This document shows positions 25,407 through 34,682 of a stretch of DNA of 64,000 nucleotides, piece after piece. Numbering within the stretch: the first letter of the stretch is position 1; each line of letters starts with the position of its first letter. The stretch is from Massilia sp. 9I (GTDB taxonomy: Bacteria; Pseudomonadota; Gammaproteobacteria; Burkholderiales; Burkholderiaceae_D): assembly GCF_902506415.1 (NCBI RefSeq), contig NZ_LR733275.1, forward strand, positions 4,502,176 to 4,566,175. The letters are read 5' to 3'. A model generated the notes under the pieces. It made no database searches. It saw only the letters and a program-made list of their open reading frames with translations, and had not been told where the DNA came from. The translations under genes were made by a program, and so were the position numbers.

Positions 25407-27262
25407 TGGGCAGCGCGGGCGAGGTCGCCAAGCTGGCGGAAAAGTCCGCCCGCACCGCGTTCGCCGACGGCCCGCGCCTGCTGGCCGACATCGGCGCCAC
25501 CCACGCGCGCTTTGCGCTGCAGACCGCGCCCGGCGTGTTCGGCGCCGTGCGGGTGCTCAAGTGCGAGGACTTCGCAGGCATCGTCCCGCTGCTGCGCTAC
25601 TACCTGAAGGACCACGTGGACGTCCGCTTGCATCATGCGGCGCTGGCGGTCGCCAATCCGATCAGCGGCGACTTCGTCCGCATGACCAACCGCGACTGGC
25701 AGTTCTCCACCGACGCCGTGCGGCGCGAGCTGGGCTTGACCACGCTCCTGATCGTCAACGACTTCACCGCGCTGGCGATGGCGATTCCCGGCTTCGCCCG
25801 GAATGAGCTGATGCAGGTGGGGCAGGGCACGCCGGCGCCGAATGCCGTGATCGGTGTGCTGGGACCGGGCACAGGCCTGGGTGTATCGGGCGTGATTCCC
25901 ACCGCCGACGGTTTCGTCACCCTCGGCAGCGAAGGCGGCCACGTCAACTTCGCGCCCGGCGACGAACGCGAGTTCGCCATCCTGCAAACCGCCTGGCGGG
26001 AATGGCAGCACGTCTCCAACGAGCGACTGATCTCCGGCCCCGGCATGGAGATCATCCACCGCGCGCTGGCCGAGCGTAACGGCGTCGAGGCGCCGGGGCG
26101 CAAGGCGGCCGACATCATCGCCGACGCGCTCGAGCGCCAGGACCCGCTGTGCCTGGAAGTGCTGGAATGCTTCTGCGGCATGCTGGGCGCCGCGGCCGCC
26201 AACCTGGCGGTGACGCTGGGCGCTTTCGGCGGCATCTTCATCGGCGGCGGCATCGTGCCGCGCATGGGCGAGTGGTTCGCGCAATCCCCTTTTCGCGCGC
26301 GCTTCGAAGCCAAGGGGCGCTTTAGCGGCTATATCGCGCAGATCCCGACCTACGTCATCACCGCGTCCACGCCGGCCTTGCACGGCGTAGCGACCATCCT
26401 GGCCGAGCACTTGCGCGGCCGCAGCGGCGCCAACACCCTGATGGAGCGCGTCACCCAGCTGCGCCACAGCTTGAGCCCGGCCGAGCAGCGCGTCGCCAGC
26501 CTGGTGCTGGAGCAGCCGCGCCTCGTGCTGAACGAACCGATCGCCGAGATTGCGCGCCTGGCGGATGTGAGCCAGCCGACCGTGATCCGCTTCTGCCGCT
26601 CGCTCGGCTTCCAGGGCCTGGCCGACTTCAAATTGAAATTTGCGAGCAGCCTGACCGGCTCGATCCCGGTACGCCACAGCCAGGTGCGCACCAGCGACAG
26701 CACCCACGACCTGTCGGCCAAGGTGATCGACAACACAGTGTCGGCGATCCTGCGTTTTCGCGACCAGCTGGACGTGCGCGCGCTCGACCGCGCCATCGAA
26801 CTGGTGAGCCGGGCGCGCCGCGTCGAGTTTTTCGCGATGGGGAATTCTCGCGCCGTGGCGCTGGATGGCCAGCACAAGTTCTTCCGCTTCCGCATTCCGA
26901 CTTCGCTGTACGGCGACTCGCACCTGTTCAGGCTCGCGGCCGAACTGCTGCAGCCGGGCGACGTCGTGATCGCGGTATCGAACTCGGGCAGTATCGCCGA
27001 GCTCCTGAGCGCCGTGGACATCGCGCGCAACGCCGGCGCCGACGTGATCGCGATCAGCAACAGCCAGTCGCCGCTGGCGCGCAAGGCGACCGTCTGCCTG
27101 GCGGTCGACCATGCCGAGGACAGCACCAGCTTCCTGTCGATGATCTCGCGCATCCTGCAGCTGCTGCTGATCGATATCCTCGCAGTGGGTATTTCGCTGG
27201 ACGGCCAGCACGGGGAGGCGCAGGATGTGCGCCGCCTCCAGATCTCGCACCTGGATAGCTGA
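25406..27262 (+). CDS. glk: Bifunctional glucokinase / RpiR-family regulator (copy 2)
   Basis: 618 residues, the same architecture as 8572-10434: glucokinase (LLADIGATHARF, VNDFTALAMA, GPGTGLGVSG), HTH (EIARLADVSQPTVIRFCRSLGF) and SIS domain (VEFFAMGNSRAVALDGQHKFF). The HTH recognition stretch is identical to copy 1, so both may bind the same operators. The start overlaps the alpha-glucosidase stop by one base. This placement links glucose release, phosphorylation and transcriptional feedback. Differences concentrate in the N-terminal tail and the SIS domain, which could tune ligand response. Confidence 0.92.
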   Translation: MGSAGEVAKLAEKSARTAFADGPRLLADIGATHARFALQTAPGVFGAVRVLKCEDFAGIVPLLRYYLKDHVDVRLHHAALAVANPISGDFVRMTNRDWQFSTDAVRRELGLTTLLIVNDFTALAMAIPGFARNELMQVGQGTPAPNAVIGVLGPGTGLGVSGVIPTADGFVTLGSEGGHVNFAPGDEREFAILQTAWREWQHVSNERLISGPGMEIIHRALAERNGVEAPGRKAADIIADALERQDPLCLEVLECFCGMLGAAAANLAVTLGAFGGIFIGGGIVPRMGEWFAQSPFRARFEAKGRFSGYIAQIPTYVITASTPALHGVATILAEHLRGRSGANTLMERVTQLRHSLSPAEQRVASLVLEQPRLVLNEPIAEIARLADVSQPTVIRFCRSLGFQGLADFKLKFASSLTGSIPVRHSQVRTSDSTHDLSAKVIDNTVSAILRFRDQLDVRALDRAIELVSRARRVEFFAMGNSRAVALDGQHKFFRFRIPTSLYGDSHLFRLAAELLQPGDVVIAVSNSGSIAELLSAVDIARNAGADVIAISNSQSPLARKATVCLAVDHAEDSTSFLSMISRILQLLLIDILAVGISLDGQHGEAQDVRRLQISHLDS

Positions 27263-27265
27263 AGG

Positions 27266-29695
27266 TCAGGGATAGGGCGTATAGGCGAAGCCGTCCGCGA
27301 TCACGCCCACCAGCCCGATCTTGTTCTCGTTGCTTTCGCTAAAGCCCATCAGCACGTCGACCACGCTCTGGCGCCCGCTGTCCAGCTCGGCCGTCCAGTA
27401 GTCGATGCCGGCCTTCTCGCCGGGACGGTGCAGGACGTTCTCGTAGAACTTCGAAACGATTTCCAGGTTGGTCGGCGTGGCGCCGTACTTCAGTTTGAAT
27501 TCCGCCGAGCTGACGAACTCCTGCGCCACGCTCCGCAGCGAGCTGCCGCCATCCATCCGGCTCAGCCAGTAGCCCAGGCCGCCGAGGTCGGGCGTGCGGG
27601 CAAAGGCGGCCTGGTAGATGCGGTAGGCCTGGCCCCCGACGCCGTCGACATCGAGTCCGATGGCGCCGTCGCTGAACACCAGGCGTTCGATGTTGGCCAG
27701 GCTGTCGACCACGCCGCCGCTGCTGACGCTGTATCCGTCGGCCGTTTTCTTGACGCTGAAGTCGGCGCGCTTGCCGTCGAAGACCATCTTGTCCAGGCCG
27801 GCGCGGCCATCGGCGCGGTCGGCGCCCTTGCCGTTGTGGATGGTCTCGTTCGCCGCTGTGCCGGCGACCTTCCCGCCCGTGTCGCCGAAGCGGTACACGT
27901 GGCTGGCGCCGATCTTGTCGGCCGTGGTGTTCAGGAGCACCGAGAAGCCGGCGGCGGCGGCTTCCACCAGGTCCGGCTTGCCGTCGCCGTTGACGTCCAG
28001 CGCCAGCACGTGCTGGTTGTCGCTGCCGGTCCAGCCGAGGCTGAACTTGCCGGTGCCGTCGTTCATGTAGACGCGCGAGCCCAGGCCGTTGGCGTCGGCA
28101 ATGATGTCCTGGAAGCCGTCGCCGTTGACGTCCACGGCGGTGGCCGAGTGGTACCAGCCCGTGGTCGAGCCGATGGTTTTCGACTGCGGCAGGCGCAGCG
28201 CGGTCTCGTCGTGGAAACGCCCGTTGCCGTCGTTGACCAGCAGCTGGATGTAGGGCAGCTTGTAGAACTCCTCGTGGGTGCCGTCGTTCGTCACGCTGAG
28301 CATCAGGTCGGGCAGCGCGTCCCCGTTCAGGTCGATGGTCTCGATGCCGACCACGACTTCGGTGAAGCCGCCAGGGCGGGGCAGGGCGATTGGCGTCGCG
28401 TTCGCAAAACTGCCCTTGCCGTCGTTCAGTACCACCACGCTCGGGCTCGGGTTCGGTTTCCAGGTGCCGAGCACCATGTCGTCCCAGCCGTCGCCGTTCA
28501 GGTCGCGCAGCATGGACCAGGTATTGCCCGGATCGAAGCCGGCCGGACGCAGGCTGGCCGGCAGCAGCGACTGGCTCGGCGTGAAGCCGCCGGCGCCGTT
28601 GTTGATCAGGATCTGGTTGGCATTGCCCGTGTTTTCGTTCAGGGCATTGACCAGGATGTCGATGTTGCCGTCGTGGTTGACGTCGCCGAGCGCGGTGCCG
28701 TGGTTCTGCTTCAGGCCCTGCGGCAGGCTGGCGCTGGCGTTCTCCAGCAGCCCGGTCGCCTTGTTCGACAGGTACAGCGAATTCTGCCCGCCCGGGAAGG
28801 GTGGCAGGTCGAGGCCGAAGTCGGGGTTGAAGATGTCGGTGATGCCGTCCTTGTTGAAGTCGGCCGCGAAAATGCGCGGCACGTAATTCACGTAGGGGAC
28901 ACCTCCCTTGAACAGCGAGGCCGTCTGGTCGCTGAAGCCGCCCTTGCCGTCGCCGACCAGGACCTGGATCGGCACCGGCGTGGCGCCCATGTCGCCACGG
29001 GTGCGGATCACCAGGATGTCGGCGATCCCGTCGCCGTTGAAATCGCCCGCGCGCATCTGGTTCACCGTGTTCATCTCGAACGATGGCAGGACCGTCTTCT
29101 GGCGCAGGAAGCCCGTGCTGTCATCGAACATGTCGCGGGTATATTGGGCGGTGGTGCCGCTCAGTCCCAGCAGCTGGATGCTGCTGACCCCGGTCAGCGT
29201 GTCGGTGCCGACCCTGCCGTTGGTGCCTTGCTTGACCACCGTGAAGCTGTCGCTGGCCCGCACATAGGTGATGCTCACTTCGGACGGCTTGAGGTCCCAG
29301 TAGGTAACGACGTCCTGCCCGCCGCCGCCGGTGACGCGGTCCGAGCCGCCGCTGAGCCAGAACTGTTCCGACTCGGCGCTGCCGATGAACTCGTCGCTGT
29401 GGTTGGAGTCCTGGAGGGTGCGCACATTGATCAGCCTATCCACCGTGCCGAAGCCGTCCTGGGCGATGCCGGTCGCCAGGTTGACCTTGATGCCGCTGGG
29501 CGAATCCCAGTAAGCGACGCCGGCCCAGCGCTGCAGGGACGTGATGGTGTCGTTGCCCTCGCCGCCGGACGCGTTGCCGTTCGAGATGACGATGGTGTCA
29601 TCCCCCTTGCCGCCGAAGATGTTCGTGCCGGCCGGGAGGCCCAGCTTGTCCTGGTCGATGTTGTCGTTGCCGTCGGTACCGCGATAGTCTGCCAT
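27266..29695 (-). CDS. FG-GAP/VCBS-repeat protein with DUF4214-like end, probably type I secreted
   Basis: 809 residues, acidic, with no signal peptide. The N-terminus is a hemolysin-type calcium-binding segment (GTDGNDNID, GGKGDDTI, GGEGNDTI). The middle (about 215-590) holds repeated DFNGDGIADI/DVNGDGKPD/DLNGDGWDD blades of a beta-propeller, each a calcium site. The C-terminal 150 residues resemble DUF4214 (YRIYQAAFARTPDLGGLGYW, FYENVLHRPGEKAGIDYW), common at the end of RTX-like type I substrates. It is probably exported and binds surfaces or polymers; activity is unknown. No type I secretion genes are in the window. It converges on glk copy 2 with 3 bases between. Confidence 0.8.
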   Translation of the reverse strand: MADYRGTDGNDNIDQDKLGLPAGTNIFGGKGDDTIVISNGNASGGEGNDTITSLQRWAGVAYWDSPSGIKVNLATGIAQDGFGTVDRLINVRTLQDSNHSDEFIGSAESEQFWLSGGSDRVTGGGGQDVVTYWDLKPSEVSITYVRASDSFTVVKQGTNGRVGTDTLTGVSSIQLLGLSGTTAQYTRDMFDDSTGFLRQKTVLPSFEMNTVNQMRAGDFNGDGIADILVIRTRGDMGATPVPIQVLVGDGKGGFSDQTASLFKGGVPYVNYVPRIFAADFNKDGITDIFNPDFGLDLPPFPGGQNSLYLSNKATGLLENASASLPQGLKQNHGTALGDVNHDGNIDILVNALNENTGNANQILINNGAGGFTPSQSLLPASLRPAGFDPGNTWSMLRDLNGDGWDDMVLGTWKPNPSPSVVVLNDGKGSFANATPIALPRPGGFTEVVVGIETIDLNGDALPDLMLSVTNDGTHEEFYKLPYIQLLVNDGNGRFHDETALRLPQSKTIGSTTGWYHSATAVDVNGDGFQDIIADANGLGSRVYMNDGTGKFSLGWTGSDNQHVLALDVNGDGKPDLVEAAAAGFSVLLNTTADKIGASHVYRFGDTGGKVAGTAANETIHNGKGADRADGRAGLDKMVFDGKRADFSVKKTADGYSVSSGGVVDSLANIERLVFSDGAIGLDVDGVGGQAYRIYQAAFARTPDLGGLGYWLSRMDGGSSLRSVAQEFVSSAEFKLKYGATPTNLEIVSKFYENVLHRPGEKAGIDYWTAELDSGRQSVVDVLMGFSESNENKIGLVGVIADGFAYTPYP

Positions 29696-29722
29696 GGCTG
29701 TTCTTCTTGTTGGGAAACCGAC

Positions 29723-29751
29723 ATTTAAGTTTCCCTAGGACAAAAAGTCAA
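29723..29751 (-). promoter_or_regulatory. Sigma-70 promoter for the VCBS protein
   Basis: On the minus strand TTGACT (29751-29746), 17-bp spacer, TTAAAT (29728-29723). The leader to the ATG at 29695 would be about 21 nt. Confidence 0.6.
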
Positions 29752-29796
29752 ACGCTTTGCGCACGGTGTGGCAAAGGAGCCAATGGCGCGGGGTGG

Positions 29797-30261
29797 CTAG
29801 TCGGCGCTCTTGAGTTCGACGCGCTCGATGTTGCGGCGCCATTCCTGCAGCGTGAGCAGGGTGTCGGTCTCGGGATCTTCCACCAGGATCTCGTTGCCCT
29901 GCTGGGCGACCAGGAAGCTTTCGCGGCGGCGCACGTCGGCGGCGCGGTTCTCGACAAAGGTGAGCTGGTAGTACTTCTTGCCGTTGATCTCGCGCGGCGC
30001 CGGGTCGTCCTCGATTACAGCGCCGTGCGCCTTGCCCTTGGAGCGCTTCTCGATCTGCTCGGACCAGGCCTTCAGTTCGGGCACGGCTAGCAGGGAGGCC
30101 ATCGCCTGTTCCTTGGTGCGCTGAGGCGCTTTCTCGGCGGCCGCGGGCGCCGGCTTGGGCGTTTCGCGCTCGGCGCGCTTGCAGCCGGCGGCCGTCAGCG
30201 CCAGCGCGAGGGCGGGGGCCAGCAGGAGCAGGGAGGAAGAAGGTGCAGTGCGCAGGGACAT
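29797..30261 (-). CDS. Small lipoprotein, function unknown
   Basis: 154 residues. A type II signal peptide ends in the lipobox LTAAGC, giving a lipid-anchored Cys near residue 25, followed by a Pro/Ala-rich spacer and a small charged domain (TKEQAMASLLAVPELKAWSEQIEKRS, KKYYQLTFVEN, FLVAQQGNEILVEDPETD). The start at 30261 is chosen because longer in-frame extensions place the hydrophobic core too far inside. The domain family is not recognised. It follows the MFS gene on the same strand after 28 bases but may be separately expressed. Confidence 0.65.
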   Translation of the reverse strand: MSLRTAPSSSLLLLAPALALALTAAGCKRAERETPKPAPAAAEKAPQRTKEQAMASLLAVPELKAWSEQIEKRSKGKAHGAVIEDDPAPREINGKKYYQLTFVENRAADVRRRESFLVAQQGNEILVEDPETDTLLTLQEWRRNIERVELKSAD

Positions 30262-30289
30262 GGACGGCCTCGTGGGATGACGAGGCAGT

Positions 30290-31531
30290 CTACACCTTGC
30301 ATGTTTCTCCGGCAACTTGGGTCGACCGGTCCTTGCCGCCGACCGCCCACCAAGCCAGGACGCAAGCCAGCGGGTGCAGGCAGCCCATCATCACGAACAG
30401 GGCGGCGTAGCCGGTGGTGCTCACCAGTTCTCCCACGACCTGGGTCGACAGGATGCCGCCGACACCACTGCCGGCTGCGATCACGCCGAAGATGGTCGCC
30501 ACCCCATGGCCTGGATAGCGGTCGATCACGAGCGAAGTCAGATTCACCTGGAACACCAGGTGGGCGAAGCAGACCACGGCCGCCAGCGCCAGCATCGGTC
30601 CCATGCCGACGCCGCCGGCGATGAACATGCCCATCGGCCCCAGCAGCGCGGCCAGGCTCATGGCCATCAGGCGGCTGCGCACGGCCGGCACGCCGCGCCG
30701 AACCAGGGCGCCGGACAGCAGGCCGCCGCTGATGCTGCCGAAGTCGGCGGCCAGGTAGACCACCCACCCGAACTGCGCCACCTCCACCAGCCCGACCTGA
30801 TATTGGTCGCCCATGTATTTCGGCAGCCAGAACAGGTAGAAATACCAGACCGGGTCCGCAACCATGCGTGCAGCGGCAAGTTTCCATACCGCGCGGTCGC
30901 GCACGACGCGCGACCATGGATAGGCGACGGCGGCGGCCGGCTGGCCGGCGCGCCGCGGGGCGCTGCGGTAGATCCACAGCCAGGCCGCGATCCACACGAA
31001 GCCGGCCGCGCCGGTGATGACGAAGGCGGCCCGCCAGCTATGCGTCAGCGCAAGCCAGGCGATCAGCGGCGGCGCGATGGTGGCGCCGACCATGGCGCCG
31101 GCCGTGTAGACACCGACCGCGAAACCGCGCTCGCTCGGGGGGAAGTGTTCGGAGACCGCCTTCGGACCGGCCGTGTAGTTGCCGGCCTCGCCCAGGCCGA
31201 GGGCGGCGCGGGCGGCGCCGAGCTGGGTCACGTTCTGTACCAGGCCGGTCAGCATGTTGGCCAGCGACCACCAGCCGACGAACAGGGCCAGGCTGGCCTT
31301 GGTCCCGAGGCGGTCGGTGACCCAGCCGGCGCCCACGTAGGCGATGGTGTAGGTGATCAGGAACACCTGCACCACCTTCGCGTATTCCAGCGTCGACATG
31401 CCGAGGTCGGCCTGGATCGAGGCGGCCAGGATCGACAGGGTCTGGCGGTCGACGTAGTTGAGGATCGTCGAGGCGAACAGCAATCCCAGGATTGCCCAGC
31501 GCCGGCGGCCTGGTTGGAATACGTCGGTCAT
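30290..31531 (-). CDS. MFS sugar-acid transporter (anion:cation symporter type)
   Basis: 413 residues, 12 helices. The N-terminal NYVDRQTLSILAASIQADLGMS and later GLGEAGNYTAGPKAVSEHFPPSERGFAVG are characteristic of the hexuronate/galactonate/glucarate (ACS) branch of the MFS. It should bring an aldonate or uronate into the cytoplasm with protons. GGGAG lies about 8 bases before the ATG at 31531. It sits downstream of the IclR, dehydratase and DapA-family genes on the same strand, which fits a sugar-acid catabolic unit. Confidence 0.85.
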   Translation of the reverse strand: MTDVFQPGRRRWAILGLLFASTILNYVDRQTLSILAASIQADLGMSTLEYAKVVQVFLITYTIAYVGAGWVTDRLGTKASLALFVGWWSLANMLTGLVQNVTQLGAARAALGLGEAGNYTAGPKAVSEHFPPSERGFAVGVYTAGAMVGATIAPPLIAWLALTHSWRAAFVITGAAGFVWIAAWLWIYRSAPRRAGQPAAAVAYPWSRVVRDRAVWKLAAARMVADPVWYFYLFWLPKYMGDQYQVGLVEVAQFGWVVYLAADFGSISGGLLSGALVRRGVPAVRSRLMAMSLAALLGPMGMFIAGGVGMGPMLALAAVVCFAHLVFQVNLTSLVIDRYPGHGVATIFGVIAAGSGVGGILSTQVVGELVSTTGYAALFVMMGCLHPLACVLAWWAVGGKDRSTQVAGETCKV

Positions 31532-31576
31532 GCGTGGTCTCCCGATATTTGTTGATGCCTGAATTTCAGCGACGTC

Positions 31577-31671
31577 GCTCCGGCACAAGCCGGAGCCCGG
31601 ATTCGATGCAGAGCGTTGACGCGAAGGCCGCGCGGGAACGCGAGCAAACCTGGGCCCCGGGCTGCGCCGGG
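31577..31671. repeat. REP-like extragenic palindromes
   Basis: GCTCCGGC-acaa-GCCGGAGC (31577-31596, perfect 8-bp stem) and CCCGG-gctgcg-CCGGG (31656-31671) lie in the gap between the IclR and MFS genes. Their GC-rich hairpin type resembles the elements at 282 and 48252. They may limit read-through or stabilise mRNA ends. Confidence 0.45.
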
Positions 31672-31720
31672 TGACGGCTCGACTGCCGGCGAGCAGGGCG
31701 CTTGCTCCTCGCGGCAGGCT

Positions 31721-32440
31721 TCAGCCGATCTCTTTCGCGGCCGCGCGCAATGCTTCTACCAAGGGTGCGGTGGCGCCTTCCGGAATCCATCCCGACAGCG
31801 CCAGGCCGGCATGGGCCGGCTCGCCGGTCGAGACGGCGACCACGTCGAAGTTACGCTCGTCGTCGACGTGGATGCGGGCGTAGCCCAGCGCGCGCACCTC
31901 GGCCAGCTTGTCGAGCAGCTGGGCGATCCCCTGCGGGAAGCGCGGGATGTCCTTGCCCTCGTAGATAGCGGTCACTTCCGCGTCGTCGAGCTCGGCCAGC
32001 AGCACGATGCCGATGCCGCTGGTGCTGGCCGGCAGCAGGCCGATCCTGCCCAGGCCGCGCGAGACTTCCAGGCCGGGCGGCGCGTGGAACAGGTAGCTGA
32101 CGCTGTCGTTCCACAGCACGCCCAGCGCCACCGTGTGGCCGAAGCGGCGCAGGCTTTCCAGCGTCGGCAGGGCGCGGTTGATCAGGCCCGAAGCGAACAG
32201 GCTCTGGGCGGCCAGCACATGCATGCCGGAGCCCGCGGCGTATTTGCGGTTGGCGGTCTGGCGCGCGATGCCGAGATAGGTGAGGGTCTTCAGCAGGCGG
32301 TTGACCTTGGTCGGGTCGAGGCCTAGCTGGCGCGCGATCTCGCGGCAGCCGACCGGCTCCGGCGAAGAGGCCAGCGCCTGCAGGGTCGCAATGCCGTCGA
32401 TCAGGCTCTGGTTCGGCTGGGCGCCGGGTTGGTAGCGCAT
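31721..32440 (-). CDS. IclR-family transcriptional regulator
   Basis: 239 residues. An N-terminal winged HTH (SLIDGIATLQALASS, CREIARQLGLDPTKVNRLLKTLTYLGIARQ) precedes an effector-binding IclR domain (FGHTVALGVLWNDSVSYLFHA, LPASTSGIGIVLLAEL, GYARIHVDDERNFDVVAVS). The reading frame is open further upstream in the dehydratase gene, but the HTH begins directly after the ATG at 32440. It probably controls this sugar-acid island and may answer to a 2-keto-3-deoxy sugar acid like KdgR; this is inferred from neighbours. Confidence 0.88.
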   Translation of the reverse strand: MRYQPGAQPNQSLIDGIATLQALASSPEPVGCREIARQLGLDPTKVNRLLKTLTYLGIARQTANRKYAAGSGMHVLAAQSLFASGLINRALPTLESLRRFGHTVALGVLWNDSVSYLFHAPPGLEVSRGLGRIGLLPASTSGIGIVLLAELDDAEVTAIYEGKDIPRFPQGIAQLLDKLAEVRALGYARIHVDDERNFDVVAVSTGEPAHAGLALSGWIPEGATAPLVEALRAAAKEIG

Positions 32441-32544
32441 AGGAAGGGACTTTCTGAAATCGGGTCGTTGTGCCGGCGCCATGTCGGGGCCGGCGCCGGA
32501 CAGCCTTCCGTCCGGCAGCGATAGCCTAACCGAAAGCGCATCCA

Positions 32545-33747
32545 TCACGCCACCAGCCGGGCATGTTCCCAGAAGGCCGCGCCGGGCTTGACGCCCAGGC
32601 CAGGGCCGCCGGGAAGACGGTAGACGCCGCGTTCGCAGCCCATATCGGTATCGAGCAGGGCCAGGTTGCGCGCGAACACCGAATGCTGCCATTCGTGCTT
32701 CCACAGGTTCGGCAGCGTGCTCGAGACGTGCAGGCTGGCCGCCAGGAAGATCCCGGTGCCGATGGTCGCATGCGGCGCCACCAGCGCGCCGTAGCGCCCG
32801 GCCAGGGCTGCAATGCGGCGGAACTGGGTGATGCCGGTGTGGCCCATCTCGGGCTGGACATAGGCCAGCGGGGCCGCCGGCAGCCGCAGCGCCGCCTCGT
32901 ATTCGGTGTACCACTCTTCGCCGGCTGCGATCAGGCCGGGCCAGCTGCGGCACACGGCGGCCAGTTCGCCCACCAGCTCCGGCTTGACCGGCGCCTCCAG
33001 GAAGCGCGGCTTGTACGGGGCGAGGCGCGAGGCCAGGGCATGGGCGCTGGCGGCGTCGAACTTCCAGTGCAGGTCGACCATGATGTCGGCGTCGCTGCCG
33101 AGCGCCACGCGCAGGGCCGCGAATTCCTCCGCGATGCCTTCGTGGCTGACCACGGCGGCGAACTTGAAGGCATCGATGCCTTGGCGCTGCCAGGCGCGCG
33201 CCATCTCGACGCGCTCGGCCAGCGTGGCGGCAGGCAGGCCGGACAGGTAGCCGGGAACCGGGCGCGGCGCCTCGCTGGACAGCAGGGCGGCCAGCGGCAG
33301 GCCGCGGCCGCGCGCGCGCAGGTCCCACAGGGCGATGTCGAGGGCGGCCAGGGCGTCGCCGTGGAAGCCGCCGCCGCAGCCGCGCACCCGCATCAGGCCG
33401 TACAGTTCGTCCCAGATGGCCTCGACCTCTTCAGGGTCATGTCCGAGCAGCACCGGCGCCAGCAGGTCGTTGATGATCTCGCAGGTGGCGCGCGGCGCGC
33501 AGATGCCGTAGGTCTCGCCCCAGCCCTCGCTGCCGTCGTCCAGCGTCACCCGCACCGCGATCGAGCGGTCGACGGTCGGGTAGATGGTGCCGTTGCCCTT
33601 GCGGACGATGTAGCCGCGCGGATTGACCGATTCGTCCGGACCGAGCGGCCCGAGATAGGGCGTGTCGCGCGGCAGGGTGACGATGAAGGTCTCGACTTTC
33701 GCGACCCGGCGCGGGACGGCGCGCCGCCCGGCGGCGCCGGTCGTCAT
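32545..33747 (-). CDS. Enolase-superfamily sugar-acid dehydratase (mandelate racemase-like)
   Basis: 400 residues with the capping domain and a barrel bearing the three metal ligands in VDLHW, FLEAPV and AAGEEW, plus a C-terminal His in APHATIGTG. The catalytic Lys is in AFKFAAV; the second Lys of the K-x-K motif of mandelate racemase is Ala. The family dehydrates aldonates to 2-keto-3-deoxy acids. With dgoK and dgoA nearby, galactonate (DgoD role) is a reasonable guess, but the substrate cannot be read from sequence alone. Its start overlaps the DapA-family stop (ATGA), so the two are translationally coupled. Confidence 0.82.
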   Translation of the reverse strand: MTTGAAGRRAVPRRVAKVETFIVTLPRDTPYLGPLGPDESVNPRGYIVRKGNGTIYPTVDRSIAVRVTLDDGSEGWGETYGICAPRATCEIINDLLAPVLLGHDPEEVEAIWDELYGLMRVRGCGGGFHGDALAALDIALWDLRARGRGLPLAALLSSEAPRPVPGYLSGLPAATLAERVEMARAWQRQGIDAFKFAAVVSHEGIAEEFAALRVALGSDADIMVDLHWKFDAASAHALASRLAPYKPRFLEAPVKPELVGELAAVCRSWPGLIAAGEEWYTEYEAALRLPAAPLAYVQPEMGHTGITQFRRIAALAGRYGALVAPHATIGTGIFLAASLHVSSTLPNLWKHEWQHSVFARNLALLDTDMGCERGVYRLPGGPGLGVKPGAAFWEHARLVA

Positions 33748-34682
33748 GCCGCCGTCTCCGCGGCGAAGGGCAGCAGGTCGGCCAGGCGCGCCAGCAGGGC
33801 GTCCAGCTCGATGCGGTCGTAGCGGTCCAGTTCCGGCCCCTTGGCTCGGGTGTAGGCGCTGGCAATCAAGCCGCGCCGCCGCAGCACCGCCTTGGTCAGG
33901 CGCCAGCGGAAGATCGCCTGCATGTTCAGGAGCGGCAGGGTGCGCTCGAACAGGTCGCGCGCGCGCGCCTCATCGCCGCCCGCGAAGGCGCGGTGCATGG
34001 CGACGTGCAGTTCGGTGATCTCGCAGGCCGGCATGGTGCCCCGGGCGCCGCGCGTCAGTTCGTCGATCACGTAGCGCGCGCCGGCGCCGCCGAACACCGC
34101 GTCGAGCGCGTCGCCGGCCAGTTCGCCGAGCCGGGTGATGCGCTGGCCCGAGGGCGGGGCCTCTTCCTTGACGTAGCGGATGCCCGGCACCTCGCGCGCC
34201 AGCGCCGCCACGCGGTCGAGCGCCAGGCCGATGCCCATCGGCGCGGGGGCGTTCTGCAGCATGATGTCGATCCCGGCTTCGGCGTGCACGTCGCGGAAGA
34301 AGGCGGCCATCGCCGCCAGGTCGTCCGCCATAGCGTGCGGCGTCAGGATCATCGCGGCCGAGGCGCCGGCGCGGGCGCCGGCCAGCGCGTAGGCGGCGGC
34401 ATCGGCGGTGCTGGGTGCGCTGGCGCCCACCACGAAGTCGGTGCGGCCGTCCACCCACTCGCCGACCCTGGCCGTCAGGTGCAGGCGCTCGTCCTTCTCC
34501 AGCATGTCGTATTCGCTGGCCAGGCCGGGAAACACGATGCCGGTCGCGCCGCTGTCCACCACGTAGTCCAGCACGCGCCGCATGCCGGGTTCGTCGATCT
34601 CGCCGCGCTCGGTGAAGATGGTCGGCAGGATCGGGAGCACGCCCTCCAGGGCGGGTGCTTTGCTGCTGAGGTTCTGCGTCAT
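33744..34682 (-). CDS. DapA-family aldolase/dehydratase of sugar-acid type
   Basis: 312 residues, the normal length for the dihydrodipicolinate synthase/N-acetylneuraminate lyase family. Schiff-base Lys172 is in RYVKEE, and the substrate-binding loop FPGLASEY occupies the place of GTTGE. The usual catalytic Tyr of the Y-N-x-P motif is Gln143 (LQNAP), which argues against true DapA. It may be a 2-keto-3-deoxy sugar-acid aldolase or dehydratase that works with the enolase-superfamily enzyme it overlaps. It is the first gene of the minus-strand unit, facing the TonB-receptor operon. Confidence 0.8.
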   Translation of the reverse strand: MTQNLSSKAPALEGVLPILPTIFTERGEIDEPGMRRVLDYVVDSGATGIVFPGLASEYDMLEKDERLHLTARVGEWVDGRTDFVVGASAPSTADAAAYALAGARAGASAAMILTPHAMADDLAAMAAFFRDVHAEAGIDIMLQNAPAPMGIGLALDRVAALAREVPGIRYVKEEAPPSGQRITRLGELAGDALDAVFGGAGARYVIDELTRGARGTMPACEITELHVAMHRAFAGGDEARARDLFERTLPLLNMQAIFRWRLTKAVLRRRGLIASAYTRAKGPELDRYDRIELDALLARLADLLPFAAETAA

